From Clostridia bacterium (lineage in GTDB: Bacteria > Bacillota > Clostridia > Oscillospirales > CAG-272), in the NCBI GenBank assembly GCA_017386965.1, contig JAFOGE010000049.1, positions 1 through 5,159 on the forward strand: DNA of 5,159 nucleotides. The letters are read 5' to 3'. Every line of letters starts with the position of its first letter. Positions within the stretch are counted from its first letter, which is position 1. The translations under genes were made by a program, and so were the position numbers. Positions 1 through 4,612 of the stretch are shown here, piece by piece. Below the pieces are notes generated by a model, which saw only the letters and a list, made by a program, of their open reading frames with translations, was not told where the DNA came from and searched no databases.

Positions 1-281
1 CAAAGCGAGAGGACGTTGTGTCCGATCAGCGAGCCGCCGTTGTCCACACGCGCGCGGAGCGCGTCGAGGTCGGGGACGGATGTGGGGATGACGTAGGGAT
101 CGTAGGGGGTGGAGCGAAAGAGGGTGTCCGTATCCGCGGGAAGCGACGGCAGTCCCTCATAGACGTCCAGGAGAAGAACGCGGTGTCCGCGTTCGATCAG
201 GGCGTTGGCGATCAGGCTTCCCGAGGAGAGGGAAACGTCACGCTCGGGGGAGTATCCCCCTGCAAGTACAACGATTTTCAA
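1..281 (-). CDS. ddl: D-alanine--D-alanine ligase, N-terminal part (runs off the window at base 1)
   Basis: The first 93 codons of an ATP-grasp ligase that joins two D-alanines in the cytoplasm for peptidoglycan precursor synthesis. The visible part is the N-terminal (pre-ATP-grasp) domain. It opens with a hydrophobic strand and the glycine-rich signature AGGYSPERDVSLSSG (residues 7-21), the clostridial form of the family's GGxSxEHEVS motif; Glu13 is the expected substrate-contacting glutamate. A Rossmann-like pattern (IANALIERGHRVLLLD) follows. The ATP-binding and catalytic domains lie outside the window. The start is TTG at 281-279, preceded by an AAAGGA site about 9 nt upstream; the ATG at 286-284 is out of frame and hits a stop at once, and no in-frame ATG or GTG exists back to the upstream stop. 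It lies 45 nt downstream of prmC on the same strand with no terminator between, so it is probably co-transcribed. Family assignment is confident; which Ddl paralogue is not determinable. Confidence 0.88.
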   Translation of the reverse strand, partial: MKIVVLAGGYSPERDVSLSSGSLIANALIERGHRVLLLDVYEGLPSLPADTDTLFRSTPYDPYVIPTSVPDLDALRARVDNGGSLIGHNVLSL

Positions 282-326
282 GACATAGGATCCTTTCGTC
301 CGTTTTTTCAGAGTGCTAATGTCAGT

Positions 327-1157
327 CTATGCGTCAAGACGCTTAAGGTGCAGAACGCGGTCCTGTCCTCCGTAGTCCCGAAGGACGCGAACGCAGGAAA
401 ATCCATATTGGGGCGCGAGGCTGCAAAGGGCCTCGGCCTGGTCGTAGCCGATCTCCAGGAGCAAAAAGCCGGAGGGCTTGAGATAGCGAGCATAGTCGCG
501 CAGGATCGCGCGATAGAAGAGCAGACCGTCCTCGCCGCCGTCCAGTGCGGCACGGGGCTCCGCCGAAAGCTCGGGAGCGAGCGAGGGCAGGACGGAGGTT
601 GGAATGTAGGGGGGATTGGAGAGGATGGCGTCCAAGGGCTCGTCAGAAAGAGGACGGGTGGGGGCGAGCAGATCCTCCCGCAAGGGGGAGAAGCGGTTGG
701 CTACGCCGTTTCGCTCGGCGTTTCGGCAGGCGAGGGCAAGCGTTGCGGGGAATTTTTCCAGGGCCACGGCCGAGGTGTCGGGACGCTCGGCAAGGACCGA
801 GATGGCAATGCATCCGCTGCCCGTGCAGAGGTCGGCAAAGCGCGCGTCGAAGGGAAGAAGACGGATCGCCTCCTCCACCAGAATTTCGGTATCCGAGCGC
901 GGGATCAGACAGTCGGGGCAGACCTCGTAGGTCTGACGGTAGAAGTCCCATTCTCCGAGAATGTATTGGAGAGGGTATCGCGCCTCTCTTTTCTGCAAAG
1001 CCCCTTCAAGCTCCGGGGACGTAAGATCGGCCTCGGGGTCGGACAGACGCGCCATCGCGTCGATGCCGCAGAAGTGCTCAAGGAGGATCGCGGCCTCTCC
1101 CTGCGCATTTTCGATTCCCGCCGCAAAAAGACGGCGGCAGAGCTCCGAATAGGTCAT
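327..1157 (-). CDS. prmC: Peptide chain release factor N5-glutamine methyltransferase PrmC (HemK)
   Basis: A 276-residue SAM-dependent methyltransferase that methylates the glutamine of the GGQ motif in release factors RF1 and RF2, tuning translation termination. Seen in the sequence: a helical N-terminal domain (about residues 1-75) ending in the family motif YPLQYILG (61-68), the IPRSDTE motif (85-91), the SAM-binding glycine loop DLCTGSGCIAIS (109-120), the catalytic and glutamine-binding NPPY (181-184), EPRAALDGGEDGL (200-212) and LEIGYDQ (234-240). Length is normal for the family. The ATG at 1157 is chosen because a strong AAGGAGGAAGG site sits just upstream; the earlier in-frame ATG at 1196 has no ribosome site. 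In many Firmicutes prmC follows prfA; here it is first in a minus-strand unit and is followed by ddl. No broken motif is seen. Confidence 0.96.
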   Translation of the reverse strand: MTYSELCRRLFAAGIENAQGEAAILLEHFCGIDAMARLSDPEADLTSPELEGALQKREARYPLQYILGEWDFYRQTYEVCPDCLIPRSDTEILVEEAIRLLPFDARFADLCTGSGCIAISVLAERPDTSAVALEKFPATLALACRNAERNGVANRFSPLREDLLAPTRPLSDEPLDAILSNPPYIPTSVLPSLAPELSAEPRAALDGGEDGLLFYRAILRDYARYLKPSGFLLLEIGYDQAEALCSLAPQYGFSCVRVLRDYGGQDRVLHLKRLDA

Positions 1158-1205
1158 CGCAGTCCTTCCTCCTTCCCGTATTCCTTCGCAGATCATACCT
1201 TTATC

Positions 1206-1234
1206 ATCTTATCATAATTTTACCAAAAAAGAAA
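1206..1234 (-). promoter_or_regulatory. Candidate sigma-A promoter for prmC-ddl
   Basis: On the minus strand an extended -10, TG-A-TAAGAT (1214-1206), lies about 50 nt upstream of the prmC ATG. The matching -35 region (around 1229-1234, TTTCTT) is weak, and an overlapping TATGAT (1216-1211) is an alternative -10. The whole 1200-1262 spacer is very AT-rich, so the exact choice is uncertain. It is divergent from the rightward promoter at 1274-1301. Confidence 0.35.
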
Positions 1235-1273
1235 TAGATTTTGAAAAAAAACGAAAAAATTTTGCAAATTCAC

Positions 1274-1301
1274 TTGCTTTTTTCAAAAAACATGATATAC
1301 T
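1274..1301 (+). promoter_or_regulatory. Sigma-A promoter with extended -10, driving the small membrane protein and possibly rbfA-nrnA
   Basis: The -35 TTGCTT (1274-1279) and -10 TATACT (1296-1301) are separated by 16 nt, with a TG at 1293-1294 forming an extended -10. The expected start of transcription is near 1308, giving a leader of roughly 70 nt. The spacer holds TTTTTCAAAAAA, which is also present in the scfA promoter at the same register. This is the only good rightward promoter seen before rbfA. Confidence 0.7.
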
Positions 1302-1376
1302 GATGTTGTAGAATTTTCAAACGGCGTCCCCAAAAGCCGAGAAAAGCGCAAGGGATGGCGAGAAACGAGGTTTGAA

Positions 1377-1637
1377 ATGGAAAAGAAAAGTACACTTTGG
1401 ACAGTAGTAAAGATTCTTTTGGCAGTGGGTGCCGTATGCGCAGTTGCTGCTGTTGTTTACCACAAATTCTTCCGCAAGAAGAAGGAGGAGGAGCTGCTGG
1501 AGGAGGCAGAGGAGCTTGAGGCATTGGACATTGCCGAGGAGCTGATCGACGATGAGCCTCCCTTTGAGGCCAGCGCAGAGGCTGTGATCGCAAATGCCGA
1601 GGAGATGGAAGAGTCCGTCCCCGAAGCAGAGGCTTGA
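1377..1637 (+). CDS. Small single-pass membrane protein with an acidic cytoplasmic tail, function unknown
   Basis: An 86-residue protein that I cannot assign to a named family. Residues 1-6 are polar and basic; residues 7-28 form one hydrophobic membrane segment rich in Val and Ala with one Cys (21). A strongly basic patch HKFFRKKK (29-36) follows directly, and by the positive-inside rule it places the C-terminus in the cytoplasm. Residues 37-60 are Glu- and Leu-rich (EEELLEEAEELEALDIAEEL), probably a helix or coiled coil, and the rest is acidic and low-complexity. The start is supported by an ACGAGG site 8 nt upstream and by the promoter at 1274-1301. It is followed by a structured region with an intrinsic terminator and then rbfA. 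Small proteins of this layout are common hypotheticals in Clostridia; scaffold or membrane-anchor roles are guesses. It is likely real because codon use matches its neighbours and the start region is well formed. Confidence 0.72.
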   Translation: MEKKSTLWTVVKILLAVGAVCAVAAVVYHKFFRKKKEEELLEEAEELEALDIAEELIDDEPPFEASAEAVIANAEEMEESVPEAEA

Positions 1638-1669
1638 TGCCCGTTTCAAAAAACAGGATCGAGAGGCTT

Positions 1670-1710
1670 GGGGGTGTCGCAAGTGCAGCAGCATTTGATC
1701 GGCATCCCCC
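1670..1710 (+). other. Long branched-free RNA stem-loop upstream of rbfA
   Basis: An extended hairpin can be drawn by hand. GGGGGUGUCG (1670-1679) pairs with CGGCAUCCCCC (1700-1710), leaving U1705 bulged. This is stacked on CAAGUGC (1680-1686) pairing with GCAUUUG (1691-1697), with an AGCA loop and a two-base AU bulge at 1698-1699. In all 17 pairs form, two of them G.U. It lies just before the terminator at 1724-1746, and its left arm can alternatively pair with the terminator region. No known riboswitch family was recognised. Confidence 0.6.
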
Positions 1711-1723
1711 GCAGTTTTTGCTT

Positions 1724-1746
1724 TGGCGGCTGACACCGCCATTTTT
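1724..1746 (+). terminator. Intrinsic terminator between the small membrane protein and rbfA
   Basis: TGGCGG (1724-1729), a 6-nt loop CTGACA, CCGCCA (1736-1741), then five T residues (1742-1746). The outer flanks GTTTTTGC (1714-1721) and GCAAAAAAC (1750-1758) can also pair around it. No promoter is visible in the 49 nt between this site and the rbfA start, which suggests incomplete or regulated termination. Confidence 0.7.
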
Positions 1747-1795
1747 CTTGCAAAAAACAAAAAAATGAACGAGAAAGAGAAGGAATTGTCCCATT

Positions 1796-2179
1796 ATGGC
1801 AAAATACAGACGCGGCAGGATCAATGAGGAGATGCAAAAGGAAATGACCTCCATCCTGCGCAAGGTCAAGGATCCCCGCATCAGCGATGCCTTTATCAGC
1901 ATCACGGCAGCGGATTGCACGGCGGATCTCAAATACGCAAAGATCTATTATTCCGCTCTGCGCGGAGATGCCAAGGAGATTGCAAAGGGCCTAAAGGCAG
2001 CCAACGGCTTTATCCGCCGTGAGCTCGCACGCTCTCTCAACCTGCGCATCACGCCGGAGCTGACCTTCCTGCCCGATACCTCGATTGCGTACGGCGCACA
2101 CATCGCCTCCATCCTCGAAACGCTGGACATCCGCGAGGACGAGGAGGAGTCCGAGGAAACGGACGGGCAGACGGTATGA
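1796..2179 (+). CDS. rbfA: 30S ribosome-binding factor RbfA
   Basis: A 127-residue type-II KH-fold protein that binds the 30S subunit late in assembly, near the 5' end of 16S rRNA, and is needed for 16S maturation and cold adaptation. Seen: the N-terminal RRGRINEEMQKEMTSILRKVKDPR helix with the KDPR turn (24-27), the strand ISITAADCTADLKYAKIYYSAL, then GFIRRELARSLNLRITPELTFLPD and the closing GAHIASIL helix, all in family order. Residues from about 113 on form an acidic tail (EDEEESEETD), a usual extra in this family. An AGAAGGAA site lies 10 nt upstream of the ATG. The stop overlaps the nrnA start by 4 nt (ATGA), so the two are translationally coupled. infB, its usual upstream neighbour in Firmicutes, is absent here. 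Confidence 0.96.
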   Translation: MAKYRRGRINEEMQKEMTSILRKVKDPRISDAFISITAADCTADLKYAKIYYSALRGDAKEIAKGLKAANGFIRRELARSLNLRITPELTFLPDTSIAYGAHIASILETLDIREDEEESEETDGQTV

Positions 2180-3177
2180 GAGAGCTGCACGCATGGACCT
2201 TTGAGCAGGTTCTTTCCTATCTGGAGCAGCCGGCCGACACGCTGATCCTCTTTCACCGCAGTCCCGATGCCGACGCGGTAGGCTCTGCCTTCGCGCTCAA
2301 GCAGATCCTCTCGGATCTCGGCTCACGCGCCTTCTGCCTTTGCGCGGATGAGGTGCCCGAGCGTCTTCGGTTCTTGCTTGACGGAGAGCAGGAGAGCGTT
2401 CTTCCCGCGTCCCTGCCCGAGGAATTGGAGATCGAGCGCGTGATCGCGGTGGACAGCGCATCCCCTGCCCAGCTGGGCTCTCTTTGGGAGCTTTTTGGCG
2501 ATCGGATCGATCTCTGCATCGACCATCACGGGTCGGGCGAGATCTATGCAGATCATTTTATCCGTCCCGAGGCGGCGGCCACGGGCGAGATCATGTTTGA
2601 CCTGGTCAAGCAGCTTGCCACCGAGGAGCGCGTGGAGATCACCGATTCGCTCTGTACCGCTCTCTATGCGGCCATCAGCTCGGATACGGGATGCTTCCGC
2701 TATTCCAACGTCACCCCCGAAACGCACCTGCGCGCCGCGGAGCTTCTGGCAAGCGGCATCGACTGCGCGGACATCAATCACAAGCTGTTTTCCTCCAAGA
2801 GCATGGAGCTGCTCCGCGCGGAGAGCGCGGGGATCTCCAATCTGCATCTCTTTGCGGACGGACGCATCGCCGTTGTGACCTTCCCCTATGCCCTGAAGAT
2901 GGCGCTTGCCCTGCAGGACGAGCATTTGGAAACGCTGGTGGAGATCGCGCGCTCGCTTTCGGGTGTACAGATCGCGGCGGCCATTCGTCAGCCGGGAGCG
3001 GCAGGCGTGTTCCGCGCCTCGGTCCGTTCCTCCTGCTCCTATGACGTTTCTGCGCTCTGCGCCCAATTCGGCGGAGGCGGGCACGCCAAGGCAGCCGGAT
3101 GCACCATCACGGCCTCCGACATCGACGAGGCGATGAATAAGCTGGTGGATTCCATCCGCGAGGACGAGCTGATCTAA
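2176..3177 (+). CDS. nrnA: DHH-family phosphoesterase, NrnA-like (nanoRNase / pAp phosphatase)
   Basis: A 333-residue DHH/DHHA1 protein of the NrnA type, a cytoplasmic Mn-dependent enzyme that degrades 2-5 nt RNAs from the 5' end and, in characterised members, dephosphorylates 3'-phosphoadenosine 5'-phosphate. Seen: motif I HRSPDADAVGS (27-37, metal ligands His27, Asp31, Asp33), motif II AVDSASP (91-97, Asp93), the DHH motif CIDHHGS (114-120), motif IV AAISSDTGCF (165-174, Asp170), and the C-terminal DHHA1 substrate-binding loop GGGGHAKAAG (299-308). All expected metal ligands are present and the length is typical. The start overlaps the rbfA stop by 4 nt. The rbfA-nrnA pair is common in Firmicutes, but truB, usually next, is not found. 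Some members of this family cleave cyclic dinucleotide products such as pApA, and the exact substrate cannot be read from the sequence. Confidence 0.93.
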   Translation: MRELHAWTFEQVLSYLEQPADTLILFHRSPDADAVGSAFALKQILSDLGSRAFCLCADEVPERLRFLLDGEQESVLPASLPEELEIERVIAVDSASPAQLGSLWELFGDRIDLCIDHHGSGEIYADHFIRPEAAATGEIMFDLVKQLATEERVEITDSLCTALYAAISSDTGCFRYSNVTPETHLRAAELLASGIDCADINHKLFSSKSMELLRAESAGISNLHLFADGRIAVVTFPYALKMALALQDEHLETLVEIARSLSGVQIAAAIRQPGAAGVFRASVRSSCSYDVSALCAQFGGGGHAKAAGCTITASDIDEAMNKLVDSIREDELI

Positions 3178-3245
3178 GGCTTTTGGGAAAGAGCAAGCAG
3201 TGCTTTTCAGAACGGCTTTCAGAATGAAAAAAAGAATACATTACC

Positions 3246-3300
3246 TACCGGCAAGAGGGCAGAGGATGTTTTCCATTCTCTGTCCTCTTTGCTTGCGGTA
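3246..3300 (+). repeat. Large imperfect inverted repeat / hairpin
   Basis: The inner stem has 13 pairs (3256-3268 with 3274-3286, two of them G.U) and a 5-nt loop TTTTC. The outer stem pairs TACCG (3246-3250) with CGGTA (3296-3300) and CAAG (3252-3255) with CTTG (3292-3295), with G3251 and a CTTTG segment (3287-3291) unpaired. It directly abuts the DUF6061-like remnant. It could be the leader structure of that dead gene, an element end, or a processing site; nothing in the sequence decides. Confidence 0.55.
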
Positions 3301-3469
3301 TGGAGCATAGAAGCCGCCCGGAGAGAGGCTTTGATACGGTCTGCGTGGAGCTGAAGTTTTCAAACGGCACTATGATTGCCATTGATACCATTGCGGTTAT
3401 TTGATACTCAACGGCAATCCCGAAGTCTATCGAAAGGCAGTAACAGAATACAAACCTTTTGAAAGCTGA
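3300..3469 (+). pseudogene. Frameshifted, internally deleted remnant of a small DUF6061-like protein
   Basis: Two pieces of one small protein lie in different frames. From ATG 3300 to TGA 3402-3404 the frame contains FDTVCVELKFSNGTMIAIDTIAV. From 3404 to TGA 3467-3469, two bases out of register, it reads ILNGNPEVYRKAVTEYKPFES. I recall small proteins common in clostridial genomes and conjugative elements (DUF6061) with a DGSMIAID-TAVEDE beginning and an LNGxPExYLKxVTEYxPL end, joined by a middle of about 25-30 residues containing QRSELDWLIYN. That middle is missing here. The join thus looks like an internal deletion that also shifted the frame. The family name is from memory; the two-frame pattern is read directly. 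Confidence 0.6.
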
Positions 3470-3478
3470 CATTATCTT

Positions 3479-3508
3479 GCCCGTGGGAGTAGCGATATTC
3501 CTGCGGGC
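3479..3508 (+). terminator. Hairpin after the DUF6061-like remnant, possible terminator relic
   Basis: GCCCG (3479-3483) pairs with CGGGC (3504-3508), with an inner GGGA/TTCC stem and a loop around GTAGCGATA. It is followed by ATAATTCTATT rather than a proper T tract, so it is a weak or decayed terminator. It starts 9 nt after the remnant's stop codon, which fits the former 3' end of that gene. Confidence 0.4.
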
Positions 3509-3557
3509 ATAATTCTATTAGACAGTCGATAAATGAAACCTATTTGTAAGTTTCTAT

Positions 3558-3590
3558 TTACCATTTTTGAAAATCTATTAAAAATGGTAA
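3558..3590. repeat. Perfect 11-bp inverted repeat, candidate operator
   Basis: TTACCATTTTT (3558-3568) and AAAAATGGTAA (3580-3590) are exact reverse complements separated by 11 nt. The right arm covers the -35 region (3578-3583) of the promoter at 3578-3606. That placement suits a repressor site, though an RNA hairpin or a small element end is also possible. Confidence 0.6.
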
Positions 3591-3606
3591 GAAAATGTGG
3601 TATAAT
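3578..3606 (+). promoter_or_regulatory. Promoter with consensus extended -10 for the 26-codon stub
   Basis: A perfect -10 TATAAT (3601-3606) preceded by TGG gives an extended -10. The -35 TTAAAA (3578-3583) is weak, with 17-nt spacing. It lies 22 nt before the stub's ATG and is overlapped by the inverted repeat 3558-3590. It appears intact although the gene behind it is truncated. Confidence 0.6.
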
Positions 3607-3628
3607 ACTTTTCAAGAGGTGGTGCGCC

Positions 3629-3709
3629 ATGAAACTTATTACTCGAAATCCATATTTAGAAGAACTTACTTTTTGGATTATAGGATCTTCCCAATGGAGG
3701 TTAAACTAA
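3629..3709 (+). pseudogene. 26-codon stub, possible N-terminus of a DUF4143-type AAA ATPase
   Basis: It has an ATG, a good AGAGGTGG ribosome site 7-8 nt upstream, and a near-consensus promoter. The first 13 residues, MKLITRNPYLEEL, resemble the conserved opening of AAA ATPases with DUF4143 domains, which typically begin MKxIxRxxYLxxL and continue within 15-20 residues into a strand and the P-loop (GxRRxGKS). Here the frame diverges after residue 13 (TFWIIGSSQWRLN) and stops, with no P-loop and none found in the other frames downstream. I read it as the leftover start of a deleted gene. It could instead be a real 26-residue peptide. The family call rests on a short match from memory and is tentative. 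Confidence 0.4.
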
Positions 3710-3731
3710 AAAATCTGATTTTTCGAAAACT

Positions 3732-3761
3732 GAATAAAAGCCTTCCTTTTGGGAGAAGATG
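3732..3761 (+). promoter_or_regulatory. Candidate sigma-F (forespore) promoter for spoIIR
   Basis: GAATA (3732-3736) resembles the sigma-F/G -35 (GYWTA, one mismatch). GGAGAAGATG (3752-3761), 15 nt downstream, fits the -10 GGNRANAHTR with one mismatch. Transcription would start near 3768, about 25 nt before the spoIIR ATG. In Bacillus spoIIR is transcribed by sigma-F in the forespore, which makes this expected, but the motif was fitted by eye. Confidence 0.45.
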
Positions 3762-3793
3762 ATTGCATCCAATACCGAAAGGAAGGTTTTTTT
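3736..3793 (+). terminator. Long hairpin with U tract directly before spoIIR, its right arm carrying the spoIIR ribosome site
   Basis: AAAAGCCTTCCTTT (3736-3749) pairs with AAAGGAAGGTTTTT (3778-3791), 14 pairs including one G.U, and the T run continues to 3793. The loop has a small inner hairpin GATG-ATTG-CATC (3758-3769). Transcripts arriving from upstream would both terminate here and have the AAAGGAAGG ribosome site hidden. A transcript started in the loop by the sigma-F-like promoter would lack the left arm and leave the site free. Confidence 0.65.
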
Positions 3794-4408
3794 ATGAAGA
3801 ATACGAAGCTACTTACCGTTGCGCTGGCGATCTGCAGCCTGCTTTTGTTCGTCGGTCTGTTTCCGGTCCACGGCGAGGCACAGATCTATGAGTCCGTGGT
3901 CCGCCTTCACGTGCTTGCCAATTCGGACAGCGAGGAGGATCAGAGCCTGAAGCTGGAGGTGCGGGATGCCGTTCTGGAATACACGGCGCCCCTGCTTTCC
4001 GATTGCCCCGATCGGGAAACGGCCATTGCCATTCTGAAGGAGCAGGAGGAGGATCTGGTGCGCGTAGCCGAGGCGCGTCTGCGCGAGCTGGGAGCGGAGA
4101 ACACGGTTACGGTGACGCTTGGGGAGGAGGAATATCCCGCGCGAAGCTACGACGGGATCTGCTTCCCGGCAGGGAAATACGTGTCCCTGCAGATCAAGAT
4201 CGGCGAGGCCGAGGGAAAGAACTGGTGGTGCTGCCTCTTTCCCGCGCTCTGCTTTGGAGGCGCGTCCGTAGGGGATGACGAGGCGGAGGAGGCCTTTGTG
4301 GAGGTGGGACTGACCCCCTCGCAATACAAGATCATCACCGAAACCGAGCGTCCGGTCTATCGCATCCGCTTCAAGCTCCTGGAGCTGCTGCGCGGACTTT
4401 GGGAGTGA
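3794..4408 (+). CDS. spoIIR: Stage II sporulation protein R (SpoIIR)
   Basis: A 204-residue secreted signalling protein. In sporulating Firmicutes it is made in the forespore, crosses into the intermembrane space and triggers SpoIIGA to process pro-sigma-E in the mother cell. Seen: a basic N-terminus and a hydrophobic signal segment (about residues 5-24), then the family motif SVVRLHVLANSDSEEDQSLK (34-53), VRDAV (56-60), a helical middle, and the conserved GKNWWCCLFPALC (141-153). The length is near the family norm. The ATG at 3794 is chosen because the AAAGGAAGG ribosome site lies 7 nt upstream; the in-frame ATG at 3749 sits inside the hairpin with no ribosome site. It appears monocistronic: a terminator-like hairpin precedes it and a new promoter follows. 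It shows that the organism belongs to a spore-forming lineage. Confidence 0.95.
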   Translation: MKNTKLLTVALAICSLLLFVGLFPVHGEAQIYESVVRLHVLANSDSEEDQSLKLEVRDAVLEYTAPLLSDCPDRETAIAILKEQEEDLVRVAEARLRELGAENTVTVTLGEEEYPARSYDGICFPAGKYVSLQIKIGEAEGKNWWCCLFPALCFGGASVGDDEAEEAFVEVGLTPSQYKIITETERPVYRIRFKLLELLRGLWE

Positions 4409-4444
4409 GGAAAAAAAGGAAAGAAAATTCCGTTGGAACAAAAC

Positions 4445-4458
4445 AGCGGAGCGCTTTT
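4445..4458 (+). terminator. Weak terminator-like hairpin after spoIIR
   Basis: AGCG-GAG-CGCT followed by TTT, only four pairs, 36 nt after the spoIIR stop. It is the best candidate in 4409-4548, a stretch otherwise consisting of A-rich sequence with an AAAAATCG repeat at 4511-4518 and 4520-4527. Confidence 0.3.
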
Positions 4459-4548
4459 GCCATAGCCCTTGAAGAAACCCGATCGGTGCTTTTGTAGGGA
4501 AGGAAGGCAAAAAAATCGCAAAAATCGAGGAAAATATAAGGATAGTTC

Positions 4549-4576
4549 TTGACTTTTTCAAAAAATGTGGTATGAT
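4549..4576 (+). promoter_or_regulatory. Strong sigma-A promoter for scfA
   Basis: The -35 TTGACT (4549-4554) and -10 TATGAT (4571-4576) are separated by 16 nt, with TG at 4568-4569 forming an extended -10. Ungapped, it matches the promoter at 1274-1301 in 21 of 28 positions, including TTTTTCAAAAAA in the spacer. The predicted leader is about 30 nt and ends in a GGAGGG ribosome site. Confidence 0.8.
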
Positions 4577-4612
4577 ATAAGGTGTAAATCAACGATATTG
4601 GAGGGTTTCATC

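Larger units (their letters stand above)
3178..3793. other. Intergenic scar of degraded accessory DNA between nrnA and spoIIR
   Basis: Over 600 nt without an intact recognisable gene, and visibly more AT-rich than its flanks, especially 3470-3735. A weak hairpin (GAAAgAGCA with TGCTTTTC, 3187-3208) could end nrnA transcription. Then follow a large imperfect hairpin (3246-3300), a frameshifted gene remnant (3300-3469), a second hairpin (3479-3508), a perfect inverted repeat over a promoter (3558-3606), a 26-codon stub (3629-3709) and the hairpin before spoIIR (3736-3793). In 3509-3557 I see nothing. The two gene remnants resemble cargo of clostridial mobile elements, which suggests an old insertion that has since been mostly deleted. 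No transposase, integrase or clear att repeat remains. Confidence 0.55.

Noticed and set aside
18..1217. A 399-codon plus-strand open frame opposite prmC and ddl
   Set aside because: It is antisense to two clear genes, has no ribosome site, and its product is low in recognisable motifs. It is a by-product of GC-rich codon use.
1308..1376. A T-box or known riboswitch in the leader of the small membrane protein
   Set aside because: The leader is short, only a six-pair CGTCCC/GGGATG stem can be drawn, and no conserved riboswitch motif is present.
2323..3084. A 253-codon minus-strand open frame inside nrnA
   Set aside because: It is antisense to a DHH protein with every motif intact, and has no start signals of its own.
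3205..3224. Direct repeat TTTCAGAA separated by CGGC, considered as a target-site duplication
   Set aside because: The copies are too close together to flank an insertion and no matching copy bounds the far side of the scar.
3224..3310. A 28-codon plus-strand frame containing CPLC
   Set aside because: No ribosome site precedes it, most of it lies in the two arms of the hairpin 3246-3300, and it resembles no known protein.
4511..4527. Tandem AAAAATCG pair upstream of the scfA promoter, considered as an operator
   Set aside because: It lies in an A-rich stretch where short repeats are expected, and there is no dyad or other support.
3809..4561. A 250-codon minus-strand open frame across spoIIR
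   Set aside because: It is antisense to spoIIR and extends through the A-rich spacer and scfA promoter; there is no ribosome site and no family resemblance.
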